Below are positions 41,046-48,726 of a stretch of 64,000 nt of DNA, in pieces; positions within the stretch are counted from its first letter, which is position 1, and each line of letters opens with the position of its first letter. Position numbers and translations under genes: made by a program. The stretch covers positions 806,001 through 870,000 of the forward strand of contig NZ_JACDUR010000001.1 of assembly GCF_013761175.1 (NCBI RefSeq), given 5' to 3'. Under the pieces are notes generated by a model that did no database searches, had not been told where the DNA came from, and was given only the letters and a program-made list of their open reading frames with translations. Source of the DNA: Nonomuraea soli (GTDB lineage: Bacteria > Actinomycetota > Actinomycetes > Streptosporangiales > Streptosporangiaceae).

Positions 41046-42634
41046 GCCTGGTCAGCATCGACGACCTGCGGGTCTCGTTCGCGGGGACGCAGGTGGTCAG
41101 GGGGATCTCGCTGACGATCGAGCCGGGCGAGTGCGTCGCGATCGTGGGCGAGTCGGGGTCGGGCAAGAGCGTGACCGCCAGGTCGCTGCTCGGCCTGGCC
41201 GGTCCCGGGTCACGGGTGGAGGCGTCGCGGTTCCTGCTCGGCGGGGAGAACGCGCTGGCCTTCGGGGAGAGGCAGTGGCGGCGGGTGCGGGGGCGGTTCG
41301 CCGGTCTCGTGCTCCAGGACGCGCTGGTCTCGCTCGACCCGCTGCGCACGGTGCGGGCGGAGATCGCCGAGTCCCTCCGCCGCCCGGGACCCTCCGCCGC
41401 GCTCGCCCCCGCCGGTTCGACACGGCAGAGAGTCCTCGACCTGCTCACCGCCGTCGGCGTCCCCGAGCCGGAGACGCGCCTCGGCCACTACCCCCACCAG
41501 CTCTCCGGAGGCCTGCGCCAGCGTGTCCTCATCGCCTCGGCCATCGCCGCCGACCCGCCCCTGATCATCGCCGACGAGCCCACCACCGCCCTCGACGTCA
41601 CCGTCCAGGCCCAGATCCTGCGCCTCCTGGCCGAGCGCAAGGCAGCGGGCACAGCACTGCTCCTCATCAGCCACGACCTGGCCGTCGTCGCCTCCGTCGC
41701 CGACCGCATCCTCGTCATGAAAGACGGCCTCGTCGTCGAACAGGGCAGCACCGCCCGCGTCCTCGGCGAACCCACCCACCCCTACACCCGCCGCCTCCTG
41801 GCCGCCGTGCCCTCCGCCGCCTCTCGCGGCCACCGCCTCTCGGACGGCACCCGCGTCACGGCCGAGCGCCCCCGCTCCGACGAGGTGGTCCTGTCCGCCT
41901 CCGGCCTGTCCTTCTCGTACGGCACGCGCACGGTCGCCCAGGACATCGGCTTCGTCCTCCACCGCGCGGAGACGCTCGGCGTGGTCGGGGAGTCGGGCAG
42001 CGGCAAGACCACTCTCGCCCGCCTGGCCCTGGGCCTGCTGAAACCCACCTCGGGCACCGTCACCCTCCTGGGCAGCCCGTGGAGCGGCGTGACCGAGAAG
42101 TCCCGGCGCCCCCTGCGCCCCCGCATCCAGGTGATCTCCCAGAACCCGCTCGACTCCTTCGACCCCCGCTACACCGTGGCCCGCCTCGTCTCCGACCACC
42201 GCCGCCTGCCGGAGGAACGCATCGAGGAACTCCTGGAGTACGTCGGCCTCGACCTGTCCTTCGCCGCCCGCCGCCCGCGCGACCTGTCGGGCGGGCAGCG
42301 CCAGCGCGTCGCCATCGCCAGGGCCCTCGGCTACCGGCCCGACGTGCTGATCTGCGACGAGCCCGTGTCGGCGCTGGACGTCTCCGTGCAGGCGCAGGTC
42401 CTCGACCTGCTCGCCGACCTCCAGGCGGAGCTGGGGATGGCGATGGTGTTCATCTCCCACGACCTGGGAGTGGTGCACCACGTGTCGGACCGGGTGCTGG
42501 TCATGAAGGACGGCCGGGTCGTGGAGAGCGGGGAGGCGGACGACATCTTCTTCGACCCCGGCCACCCGTACACGAGGGAGCTCCTGGCCGCCGTCCCCGG
42601 CCCGGTCGTCGGCGTGGCGGCTATTGGCGAGTGA
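41042..42634 (+). CDS. fused double ABC ATPase (DppD-DppF type)
   Basis: A 530-residue protein with two complete nucleotide-binding domains: Walker A GESGSGKS (36-43), LSGG (154-157) and ADEP; then GESGSGKT (316-323), LSGGQ (415-419) and CDEP. Each half ends with the HPYTR-x-LL motif of oligopeptide/nickel importers. In most systems the halves are separate DppD and DppF proteins. It energises the two permeases and ends the nine-gene operon. Its 3' end overlaps a convergent gene by 14 nt. Confidence 0.95.
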   Translation: MSLVSIDDLRVSFAGTQVVRGISLTIEPGECVAIVGESGSGKSVTARSLLGLAGPGSRVEASRFLLGGENALAFGERQWRRVRGRFAGLVLQDALVSLDPLRTVRAEIAESLRRPGPSAALAPAGSTRQRVLDLLTAVGVPEPETRLGHYPHQLSGGLRQRVLIASAIAADPPLIIADEPTTALDVTVQAQILRLLAERKAAGTALLLISHDLAVVASVADRILVMKDGLVVEQGSTARVLGEPTHPYTRRLLAAVPSAASRGHRLSDGTRVTAERPRSDEVVLSASGLSFSYGTRTVAQDIGFVLHRAETLGVVGESGSGKTTLARLALGLLKPTSGTVTLLGSPWSGVTEKSRRPLRPRIQVISQNPLDSFDPRYTVARLVSDHRRLPEERIEELLEYVGLDLSFAARRPRDLSGGQRQRVAIARALGYRPDVLICDEPVSALDVSVQAQVLDLLADLQAELGMAMVFISHDLGVVHHVSDRVLVMKDGRVVESGEADDIFFDPGHPYTRELLAAVPGPVVGVAAIGE

Positions 42635-43004
42635 ACCGGGTGGGCCGCACCACCAGCACCACCCGCCGCTCGGCATCCCCCACCGGCCTGTCGTACGGCA
42701 GGCCGTACCGCCGCGCGAGCACGTCGAAGAACTCCCCGCCGGGATCCGCCTCCACCCGCTCGACCGTGCCGCGCACCTCCAGGTACCGGTACGGCTGGTC
42801 GGGATCGTTGATCGACATCGCCACCCGCGGCCGCGCGGCGGCGTTGCGCCCCTTCTGACGGTCATGGGTGGTGGTGAAGCGCAGGAACTCGCCGTCCCAG
42901 ATCGTCCACACGGGCGTGACCTGCGGGCTCCCGTCGGGCATCAACGTCGCCAGGTGGGCGAAGAGCGGACGGTCGAGCAGATCGGCATGAGTCTCAGGAA
43001 TCAT
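42621..43004 (-). CDS. PPOX-class (split-barrel) flavin/F420-binding oxidoreductase
   Basis: A 127-residue protein with the split beta-barrel PPOX pattern: FAHLATLMPDGSPQVTPVWTIWDGEFLRFTTTHDRQKGRN, then VAMSINDPDQPYRYLEVRGTV. The DRQKGRN segment typifies the Rv1155-like F420-binding group. ATG 43004 is selected because a promoter-like TTGATA/TAGTTT pair lies just upstream. It runs against the ABC/LLM operon and follows a MarR gene by 31 nt. The reaction is unknown. Confidence 0.9.
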   Translation of the reverse strand: MIPETHADLLDRPLFAHLATLMPDGSPQVTPVWTIWDGEFLRFTTTHDRQKGRNAAARPRVAMSINDPDQPYRYLEVRGTVERVEADPGGEFFDVLARRYGLPYDRPVGDAERRVVLVVRPTRFTRQ

Positions 43005-43011
43005 GCCGAGC

Positions 43012-43039
43012 AAACTATCAAAGCTTTTATGGTTATCAA
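43012..43039 (-). promoter_or_regulatory. promoter for the PPOX gene inside the MarR gene 3' end
   Basis: Reading the minus strand, TTGATA (43039-43034), 16 nt, then TAGTTT (43017-43012) lies 7 nt before the ATG, an AT-rich island in a 70+% GC region. AAAGCTTT between the boxes is a palindrome that could be a MarR site. The PPOX mRNA would be leaderless. Confidence 0.5.
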
Positions 43040-43476
43040 GACTCGAATGCTCCGAGCGTCTTCGTCGCCCTCTCCAGCAGCGCCCGCAGCTGCGCCCGCT
43101 CGGCCTCCGAGAACGCGTCGAACAACCGCCGCTCGACCCCCGACGCCGCCTCATCGGCCCGCTCGACCAGCGCCTCGCCGTCGGGAGTGAGCCGGGTGAC
43201 GAGCACCTGGGCGTGATCGGGCGAAGGGGTGCGCTCGATGAGCCCCCGGCCCTCCAGGGTCTTCAGCACCGTGGTCATGCTCTGCGGCGTCACCAGGCAC
43301 AACCTGGCCAGCCGCGCCCCCGAGACGCCGGGCACCAGCCACAGGGACAGCAGGGCGGCGTACTGCGGCACCGTCAGCCCGAAGGGGCGCAGCACGCGTG
43401 TCTTCTCGGCGATCAGCGCCTGCTCGGCCTGCTTCACGTACCCGCCGAGCCGCCACTCGGTCGCCTTGATGCTCAT
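43036..43476 (-). CDS. MarR family transcriptional regulator
   Basis: A 146-residue winged-helix regulator: helix-rich ends, the recognition region LARLCLVTPQSMTTVLKTLEGRGLIER and the wing SPDHAQVLVTRLTPDGEALV. ATG 43476 (MSIKATEWRL) is chosen because TACCCT lies 6 nt upstream; MAYPRP at 43494 is an alternative. It precedes the PPOX gene on the same strand and probably controls it. A role in the adjacent LLM/ABC operon is possible but not shown. Confidence 0.92.
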   Translation of the reverse strand: MSIKATEWRLGGYVKQAEQALIAEKTRVLRPFGLTVPQYAALLSLWLVPGVSGARLARLCLVTPQSMTTVLKTLEGRGLIERTPSPDHAQVLVTRLTPDGEALVERADEAASGVERRLFDAFSEAERAQLRALLERATKTLGAFES

Positions 43477-43773
43477 GGGTCGAGGGTATGCCATCAGGGG
43501 GTTGACGGTTCATCAGCGCGCTGGGCGCCGCATCGGCCTCGTCGGCTGGATCACGCGATCACCGGCGGCCCACTGACGCCACGCTCATCGAGGCCGCACC
43601 ACCCTCTCCAGGGAAGCGCCGCACGACGTCCGCCACCGAACCAGCGCCACGACCGGGGTCCGGGGCCGGCAGGCCCCGGCTGGGGGTCGTGGAGGGCTTG
43701 GCCCCCGCTGAGGGAGCCCGAGCTCGGCCCGCGCCGAAGGCGCACGACCGGCGAGGAGCTTGCCGTGACGAGG
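43477..43773. other. non-coding gap between MarR and RAM-domain genes
   Basis: About 300 bp with no supported gene. It holds the MarR promoter at its left edge (AGGGTA, 43483-43488, reading TACCCT on the minus strand) and a GGGGCC-GGCA-GGCCCC hairpin near 43665 that may terminate the minus-strand RAM gene. Short frames here lack family features. Confidence 0.55.
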
Positions 43774-44061
43774 TCAGTCGGATTCGGTCAGCCCGATGGA
43801 GAACGCCGCGTCCAGGTCATGCTTCGAATACGCCCGGAAGGCGATGTGCGTCTCGGTGTGCAGCACCCCGGGCACCTTGTTGATGCGCCCCGGCACGACC
43901 TCGGCGATCTGCTCGTAGGCGGGCACGCGGACCATCGCCAGCAGGTCGTACTCGCCCGTGATGGAGTACACCTCGCTGACCCCGCCGATCTCGGCGATCG
44001 TCTGGGCGATCTCCGGGATGCGGTCCACCTCGGCGTTGATGTGAACGATTGCCGTGACCAT
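43774..44061 (-). CDS. stand-alone Lrp/AsnC ligand-binding (RAM) domain protein
   Basis: A 95-residue protein beginning MVTAIVHINAEVDRIPEIAQTIAEIGGVSEVYSITGEYDLLAMVRV, a complete Lrp-type RAM domain with no DNA-binding domain. Such proteins bind amino acids and may oligomerise or modulate full-length Lrp regulators. It lies beside the DEDDh nuclease gene, 26 nt downstream of it on the same strand, a neighbourhood kept in many actinobacteria. Which Lrp protein it works with is unknown. Confidence 0.93.
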   Translation of the reverse strand: MVTAIVHINAEVDRIPEIAQTIAEIGGVSEVYSITGEYDLLAMVRVPAYEQIAEVVPGRINKVPGVLHTETHIAFRAYSKHDLDAAFSIGLTESD

Positions 44062-44087
44062 GAGCCACACTGTATCGGCCCCCGGAC

Positions 44088-45809
44088 TCAGCGCGGATAC
44101 CCGCCTTGGTAGGCCTGGTCGAGCCGGGCCTTCACGCGTGCCGCGCCGTGCACCGGCAGGGCCCAGTCGCCCTCCACCTGGACGAGCCGCACGCCGGGTG
44201 ACTCCAGCCAGCGCAGGATGGTCTCGCTCTCCTCGGCGGTGGCGGCGTGGACGGGGCCGTGGCCCGGGATGACGGTTTCTGCGCGGGCGATGAGGGAGTC
44301 GACGAACGGGGTCGGGTGGGCGCCGCGGGGCATGACGCCGGCGGCGCACAGGCGGCCGTGGCGCACCACGTGGATCTCCCAGCCGCCGTCGAAGGCGGGG
44401 GAGGCGGCCACCAGGTGGGGGATGCGGGTGAGGGCGGTCAGGCGTTGCATGCGCGCCGCGGTGCGGACGTAGACGGCGAGCCGGTCGCGGTCGAGGGAGG
44501 CCTCTTCGTAGCGTTGCTCGACCGACAGGCGTTCCATGCGGGCGAGCAGCGCGGTGTAGACGGGGGTGATGTCGGTGAGCATGGCGCGGCGGGCCACGTC
44601 GGTGTGGACGGAGTAGTCGGCGACCGACTCCCTGCCCTCGCAGGGCGCGCCGCAGCGGCCCATCTCGTAGAGCACGCACGCGCGGCGGCTGCCGGTGAGC
44701 GACAGCCGGTCGGAGCACTGGCGCAGCGGCACGGTGTCGTAGAGGGCGGTGCGGGCGTCGTCGGCGGCCCGCTGGTTGGGGAAGGGGCCCAGGTAGGTGG
44801 CGGAGTCGCCGCGCAGCTCGCGCACGATCGACAGGCGCGGGAAGGGTTCGTCGGTGAGCTTGAGCCAGACGACCTTGTCGGGAAATTTCGACCGCCGGTT
44901 GTAGCGCGGCTTGGCGCCGCCGATCAGCCGCAGCTCGCGCACCTCGGCCTCGAGCGTCGTGGCGCACACCACGTGGCGCACCCGCTCGGCGATGCCGATC
45001 ATCTCGCGGATGCGGGGGCGGGTCTCGCTGGCGGTGAAGTAGGAGCGCACCCGGTTGCGCAGGTTGGTCGACTTGCCGATGTAGAGCACCTCGCCGCGCT
45101 CGTCTTCGAACAGGTAGACGCCGGGCGCGTGGGGGACGTGCTCGGCCAGGTGGCGTTTGCGCTGCTGCTCGGGCGTGGGCGCGCGGACGAACGACTTCAG
45201 CTCCTCGAAGGTGTGCACCTGGAAGGAGCCCGAGCGGGCGATGAGGCCGTGGAGCACGTCGACGGTGGCCCGCGCGTCGTGCAGGGCGCGGTGGATCGGC
45301 TCGGTGGTGCTGTGGAAGAAGCGGGCGAGCGTGCCGAGCTTGTGGTTGGGGGTCTCGTCGCGCGTCAGCACCCGCCTGGCCAGGTCGACGGTGTCGAGCA
45401 CGGCGTTCTTCGGCGGCGCGTAGCCGTGTTTCTGGCAGGCGGCCTTGATGAAACCGGTGTCGAATCCGGCGTTGTGGGCCACGAGCACCGTGCCGGAGAT
45501 GAATTCGAGAAAGGAGGGCAGCACCGCCTCGATGCGCGGCGCGGCGACCACCATGGCGTCGGTGATGCCGGTCAGCACGGAGATGAACGGCGGGATCGGC
45601 CCGCCGGGGTCGATCAGGGTCGCGAACTCCCCGAGCACCTCGCCCCCGCGCACCTTGACCGCCCCGATCTCGGTGATGGCGTGCTCGGCGTGGGAACCCC
45701 CGGTGGTCTCGAGGTCGAAGACGACGAAGGTCACCTCCTGAAGGGGTGTGCCCAACTCGTCGAGAGTGCCCTGAACCGCGTCCACGACCAAGACCTTAGA
45801 AGGGGCCAC
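44088..45809 (-). CDS. DEDDh exonuclease fused to a GIY-YIG/UvrC-like nuclease
   Basis: This 573-residue protein has an N-terminal DnaQ-like 3'-5' exonuclease (25-190): FDLETTG (Asp32, Glu34), HNAGFDTGF (Asp117) and HRALHDARATVD (His173, Asp178). A GIY-YIG endonuclease follows (225-310: APGVYLFEDERGEVLYIGKSTNLRNRVRSYF). A UvrC-like region with four cysteines (CSDRLS, ACVLYEMGRCGAPCEG) continues to about 440, then a C-terminal domain. Related proteins occur in mycobacteria (Rv2191 type) and are presumed to act in DNA repair. GTG 45809 has AAGGAA upstream. It is divergent from a kinase gene. Confidence 0.92.
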   Translation of the reverse strand: MAPSKVLVVDAVQGTLDELGTPLQEVTFVVFDLETTGGSHAEHAITEIGAVKVRGGEVLGEFATLIDPGGPIPPFISVLTGITDAMVVAAPRIEAVLPSFLEFISGTVLVAHNAGFDTGFIKAACQKHGYAPPKNAVLDTVDLARRVLTRDETPNHKLGTLARFFHSTTEPIHRALHDARATVDVLHGLIARSGSFQVHTFEELKSFVRAPTPEQQRKRHLAEHVPHAPGVYLFEDERGEVLYIGKSTNLRNRVRSYFTASETRPRIREMIGIAERVRHVVCATTLEAEVRELRLIGGAKPRYNRRSKFPDKVVWLKLTDEPFPRLSIVRELRGDSATYLGPFPNQRAADDARTALYDTVPLRQCSDRLSLTGSRRACVLYEMGRCGAPCEGRESVADYSVHTDVARRAMLTDITPVYTALLARMERLSVEQRYEEASLDRDRLAVYVRTAARMQRLTALTRIPHLVAASPAFDGGWEIHVVRHGRLCAAGVMPRGAHPTPFVDSLIARAETVIPGHGPVHAATAEESETILRWLESPGVRLVQVEGDWALPVHGAARVKARLDQAYQGGYPR

Positions 45810-45845
45810 CGACAGTTCCTTGGCAGGTCCGTTACTCTGCCCTTT

Positions 45846-47321
45846 ATGTCTGGGGGACGACTGGCCGGGCGCTACACCTTCATCCGGCAGCTGGGCGCCG
45901 GCGGTATGGGGACCGTCTGGCACGCCCGCGACGAGGTCCTTGACCGTGAGGTGGCGGTCAAGGAGCTCACCCTGCCCGAGGGCATCGACGAGGCGAGCAG
46001 GCGCGAGATGCTCACCAGGGCGGTGCGCGAGGCCCAGGTGACCGGCAGCCTGCGCCATCCGGCGATCGTGGCGCTGCACGACGTGGTGGAGGAGTACGGC
46101 AGGCCGTGGCTCGTCATGGAGCTGCTGCGGGGCCGCAACCTCGGCGACGCCGTACGCGATCACGGCCCGATGTCCCCCGAGCAGGTCGCCCGCATCGGCG
46201 CCGAGGTGCTCGACGCGCTCATGGCCGCCCACGCGCAGGGGCTGCAGCACCGCGACGTCAAGCCGGGCAACATCTTCCTCACCGATACCGGCCGCGTCGT
46301 GCTCACCGACTTCGGCATCGCCCGCCAGGAGGGCCAGGCGACGCTCACCCAGGCCGGGATGATGATCGGCTCGCCCGGCTTCATCGCCCCCGAGCGCCTG
46401 GAGGGCGAGCTCGGCGGCCCCGGAAGCGACCTGTGGTCGCTCGGCGCCACGCTCTACTCGGCGGTCGAGGGCCGCCCGGCCTACGAGGGCCACGCGGCCG
46501 ACCGCATCCGCGCCACCCTGAGCGGGCCGCCGCCGCCCTGCCGGGTTCCGCTGTTCAACGCGATGATGGCGCCCCACCCGGCCTCCCGCCCGTCGACGCA
46601 GGCGGCGCTGCACGCCCTGCGGCAGCTCGCCGCGGGCCGGCAGGTCGATCTGCCCGAGGCGACCCGGCTGAGCCGCAGGCCCCGCCGTACGAAAGCCGCC
46701 GCGATCGTGGCGACGGCCGCGGCCGTGCTGGTGGCCGCGGGCGTGGGCGGCTACCTGTACCTGAACCGCGCGCCGGCCAAGCCCACCGCCTTCACCCTGC
46801 CCGTCGACCTGTGCACGCTGCTCACCCCCGAGCAGGTCGGCGCGATGCTTCCGGCCAAGAACCCTCCCAAGGGCGTGTCCGACACCGACGACGAGGGGCC
46901 GTCGTGCGGGTGGACGATGGTCAACATGGGCCTGCAGGTGCAGGCGCAGAAGGACTCCGACGCGCCCAGCCCGTGGGCGATGACCCCCGAGCGCGCCCGC
47001 TCGCTGATGATCGCCCAGGACCGCAAGTGGAGCGGGTCGAAGGGCACCTGGTCCTGGCCGGAGATCGGTGTCGGCAAGGCGCAGAAGGCGGCCTTCACCA
47101 AGTCGCGGTGGCTGCAGGGTGTGGGCGAGGAGGCCTTCGCCATGGAGATGACCGGCCCCGACGGGCGCGTGCACACCGGGCGCGTCTACTACCGGCTGGC
47201 CAACCTGGTGGTGCGCGTCGACTACACGACCATCATGAGCAGGCCCACCGACGACGACATCCGGCAGACCGCGCTCAGGGCCGCCAAGGCCACGGAACAG
47301 GCACTGAACCGTGCAGGGTGA
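45846..47321 (+). CDS. receptor Ser/Thr kinase with DUF3558-like extracellular domain
   Basis: A 491-residue kinase with Lys39, HRD (135-137), DFG (155-157), a membrane helix (284-306) and an extracellular domain (315-491). That domain has VDLCTLLTPEQVGAMLPA, CGWTMVNMGLQVQAQ and a closing RLANLVVRVDY strand. The paired cysteines and the L-T-x-E-Q segment resemble DUF3558 modules. It should sense an envelope signal. The gene's stop overlaps a second kinase with the same kind of domain by 11 nt. Confidence 0.93.
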   Translation: MSGGRLAGRYTFIRQLGAGGMGTVWHARDEVLDREVAVKELTLPEGIDEASRREMLTRAVREAQVTGSLRHPAIVALHDVVEEYGRPWLVMELLRGRNLGDAVRDHGPMSPEQVARIGAEVLDALMAAHAQGLQHRDVKPGNIFLTDTGRVVLTDFGIARQEGQATLTQAGMMIGSPGFIAPERLEGELGGPGSDLWSLGATLYSAVEGRPAYEGHAADRIRATLSGPPPPCRVPLFNAMMAPHPASRPSTQAALHALRQLAAGRQVDLPEATRLSRRPRRTKAAAIVATAAAVLVAAGVGGYLYLNRAPAKPTAFTLPVDLCTLLTPEQVGAMLPAKNPPKGVSDTDDEGPSCGWTMVNMGLQVQAQKDSDAPSPWAMTPERARSLMIAQDRKWSGSKGTWSWPEIGVGKAQKAAFTKSRWLQGVGEEAFAMEMTGPDGRVHTGRVYYRLANLVVRVDYTTIMSRPTDDDIRQTALRAAKATEQALNRAG

Positions 47322-48663
47322 ACTGGCGGGCCGCTACCGGCTGCTCGAACGGCTCGGCGAGGGCGGGGCGGGCACCGTCTGGCGTGCTCACGACGTGATG
47401 CTGAACCGGCTCGTGGCCGTCAAGCAGGTCCGCATGCCCGCCGACCCGCGCCAGCGGGCGGAGTTCGCCCAGCGCGCCATCCGCGAGGCGCAGTCCGCCG
47501 GGCGGCTGCGCGACCCGGCCATCGTGCTCGTGCACGACGTGGTCGTCGACCACGGCCAGCCGTGGATCGTCATGGACCTGGCCACCGGCCGCTCCCTCGA
47601 CAAGGTCATCGCCGAGCACGGCCCGCTCCCCGCCGAGCACGTGGCCCGCATCGGGCTCCGGGTGCTGTCGGCCCTGCGGGTCGCGCACACGCACGGCATG
47701 CTCCACCAGGACGTCAAGCCCGGCAACATCCTGCTCGACAGCGACGGCACCGCGATGCTGACCGACTTCGGCATCGCCACCCCCATCTACGGCAGCAGCG
47801 ACGGCTTCAGCAGCGCCGGCTCGCCCGCCTACATGGCGCCGGAGCGGTTCAACCACCAGCCCGCCGGGCCCTCCTCCGACCTGTGGTCGCTCGGCGCGGC
47901 CCTCTACGCGGCGGTGGAGGGACGCGGGCCGTTCGAACGGCCGATCCCGGCCGCCGTGGTCGCCGCCGTGATCATGCAGGATCCGCCCTTCCCCAAGCGG
48001 GCGGGCAGGGAGCTGGGCTCGCTCATCATGGACCTGCTGGCCAAGGACCCGGCGCGCAGGCCGGGCGCCGACGAGGTCGAGCGGCGGCTGTCGCTCGGGC
48101 CGTCGCGGGCGCCGGTCGGCAGGAAGTGGCTCCTGGCGCCCGTCGCGCTGGTGGTGGCGGGCGGGCTGGCCTGGGGCGGCTTCGCCGTACTGAACAGACC
48201 GGCCGAGACCGGGAGGTTCGCGACGGCGCCCGACCCGTGCGCGGTGATCACCGCCGACCAGGCGGCGGGCCTGCTCGGCGGCAAGGTCGAGCTGTCGCGC
48301 GGACCCGCGGGCGTGTGCGGGTGGAAGAGGTTCGTGCGCAGTACGGCGGAGCGCACGCTGACGCTCAGCCTGCGGCCCCAGCGGCCCTCGGGCAGGTCGA
48401 GCGGCCCCGAGGTGGCCAAGCGGGTCTTCGACGGCGAGCGGGTCAACCAGGGCGACGTCGCCGACCTGCAGGGAGTCGGAGAGGCCGCCTACATCCGGCA
48501 CGACGACCAGACCGGCAGGAACCGGGGGAGAAGCACGGTGCGCTTCCGGCTCAGCAACCTGCTGGTCGAGGTCTCCTTGGACGTACGGCGCGACAGCGGG
48601 CTCTCCCCGCAGGACCGCGACATCGCCCAGAAAGCCGCCCAGACCATCGCGAAGGAGCTTTAA
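47311..48663 (+). CDS. receptor Ser/Thr kinase, non-RD, DUF3558-like extracellular domain
   Basis: A 450-residue kinase paralogous to the preceding one: Lys38, catalytic loop HQDVKPGN (132-139; Gln replaces Arg of HRD), DFG (152-154), helix 273-294 and extracellular ATAPDPCAVITADQAAGLLGG, VCGWKRF and FRLSNLLVEVSLDV. The HQD loop suggests constitutive or differently controlled activity. GTG 47311 lies inside the end of the preceding gene. The two may form a pair with related sensor domains. Confidence 0.93.
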   Translation: MQGELAGRYRLLERLGEGGAGTVWRAHDVMLNRLVAVKQVRMPADPRQRAEFAQRAIREAQSAGRLRDPAIVLVHDVVVDHGQPWIVMDLATGRSLDKVIAEHGPLPAEHVARIGLRVLSALRVAHTHGMLHQDVKPGNILLDSDGTAMLTDFGIATPIYGSSDGFSSAGSPAYMAPERFNHQPAGPSSDLWSLGAALYAAVEGRGPFERPIPAAVVAAVIMQDPPFPKRAGRELGSLIMDLLAKDPARRPGADEVERRLSLGPSRAPVGRKWLLAPVALVVAGGLAWGGFAVLNRPAETGRFATAPDPCAVITADQAAGLLGGKVELSRGPAGVCGWKRFVRSTAERTLTLSLRPQRPSGRSSGPEVAKRVFDGERVNQGDVADLQGVGEAAYIRHDDQTGRNRGRSTVRFRLSNLLVEVSLDVRRDSGLSPQDRDIAQKAAQTIAKEL

Positions 48664-48726
48664 GCATCCTGCAAGCGCCATTACTAGCATGTGTGGCCAT
48701 CTGATGGGCTTACCTCAGGAGTCTCA

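Noticed and set aside
32333..42634. Natural-product biosynthetic cluster
   Set aside because: No synthase, ligase or tailoring partner is present; the set has an importer and oxygenases, fitting catabolism better.
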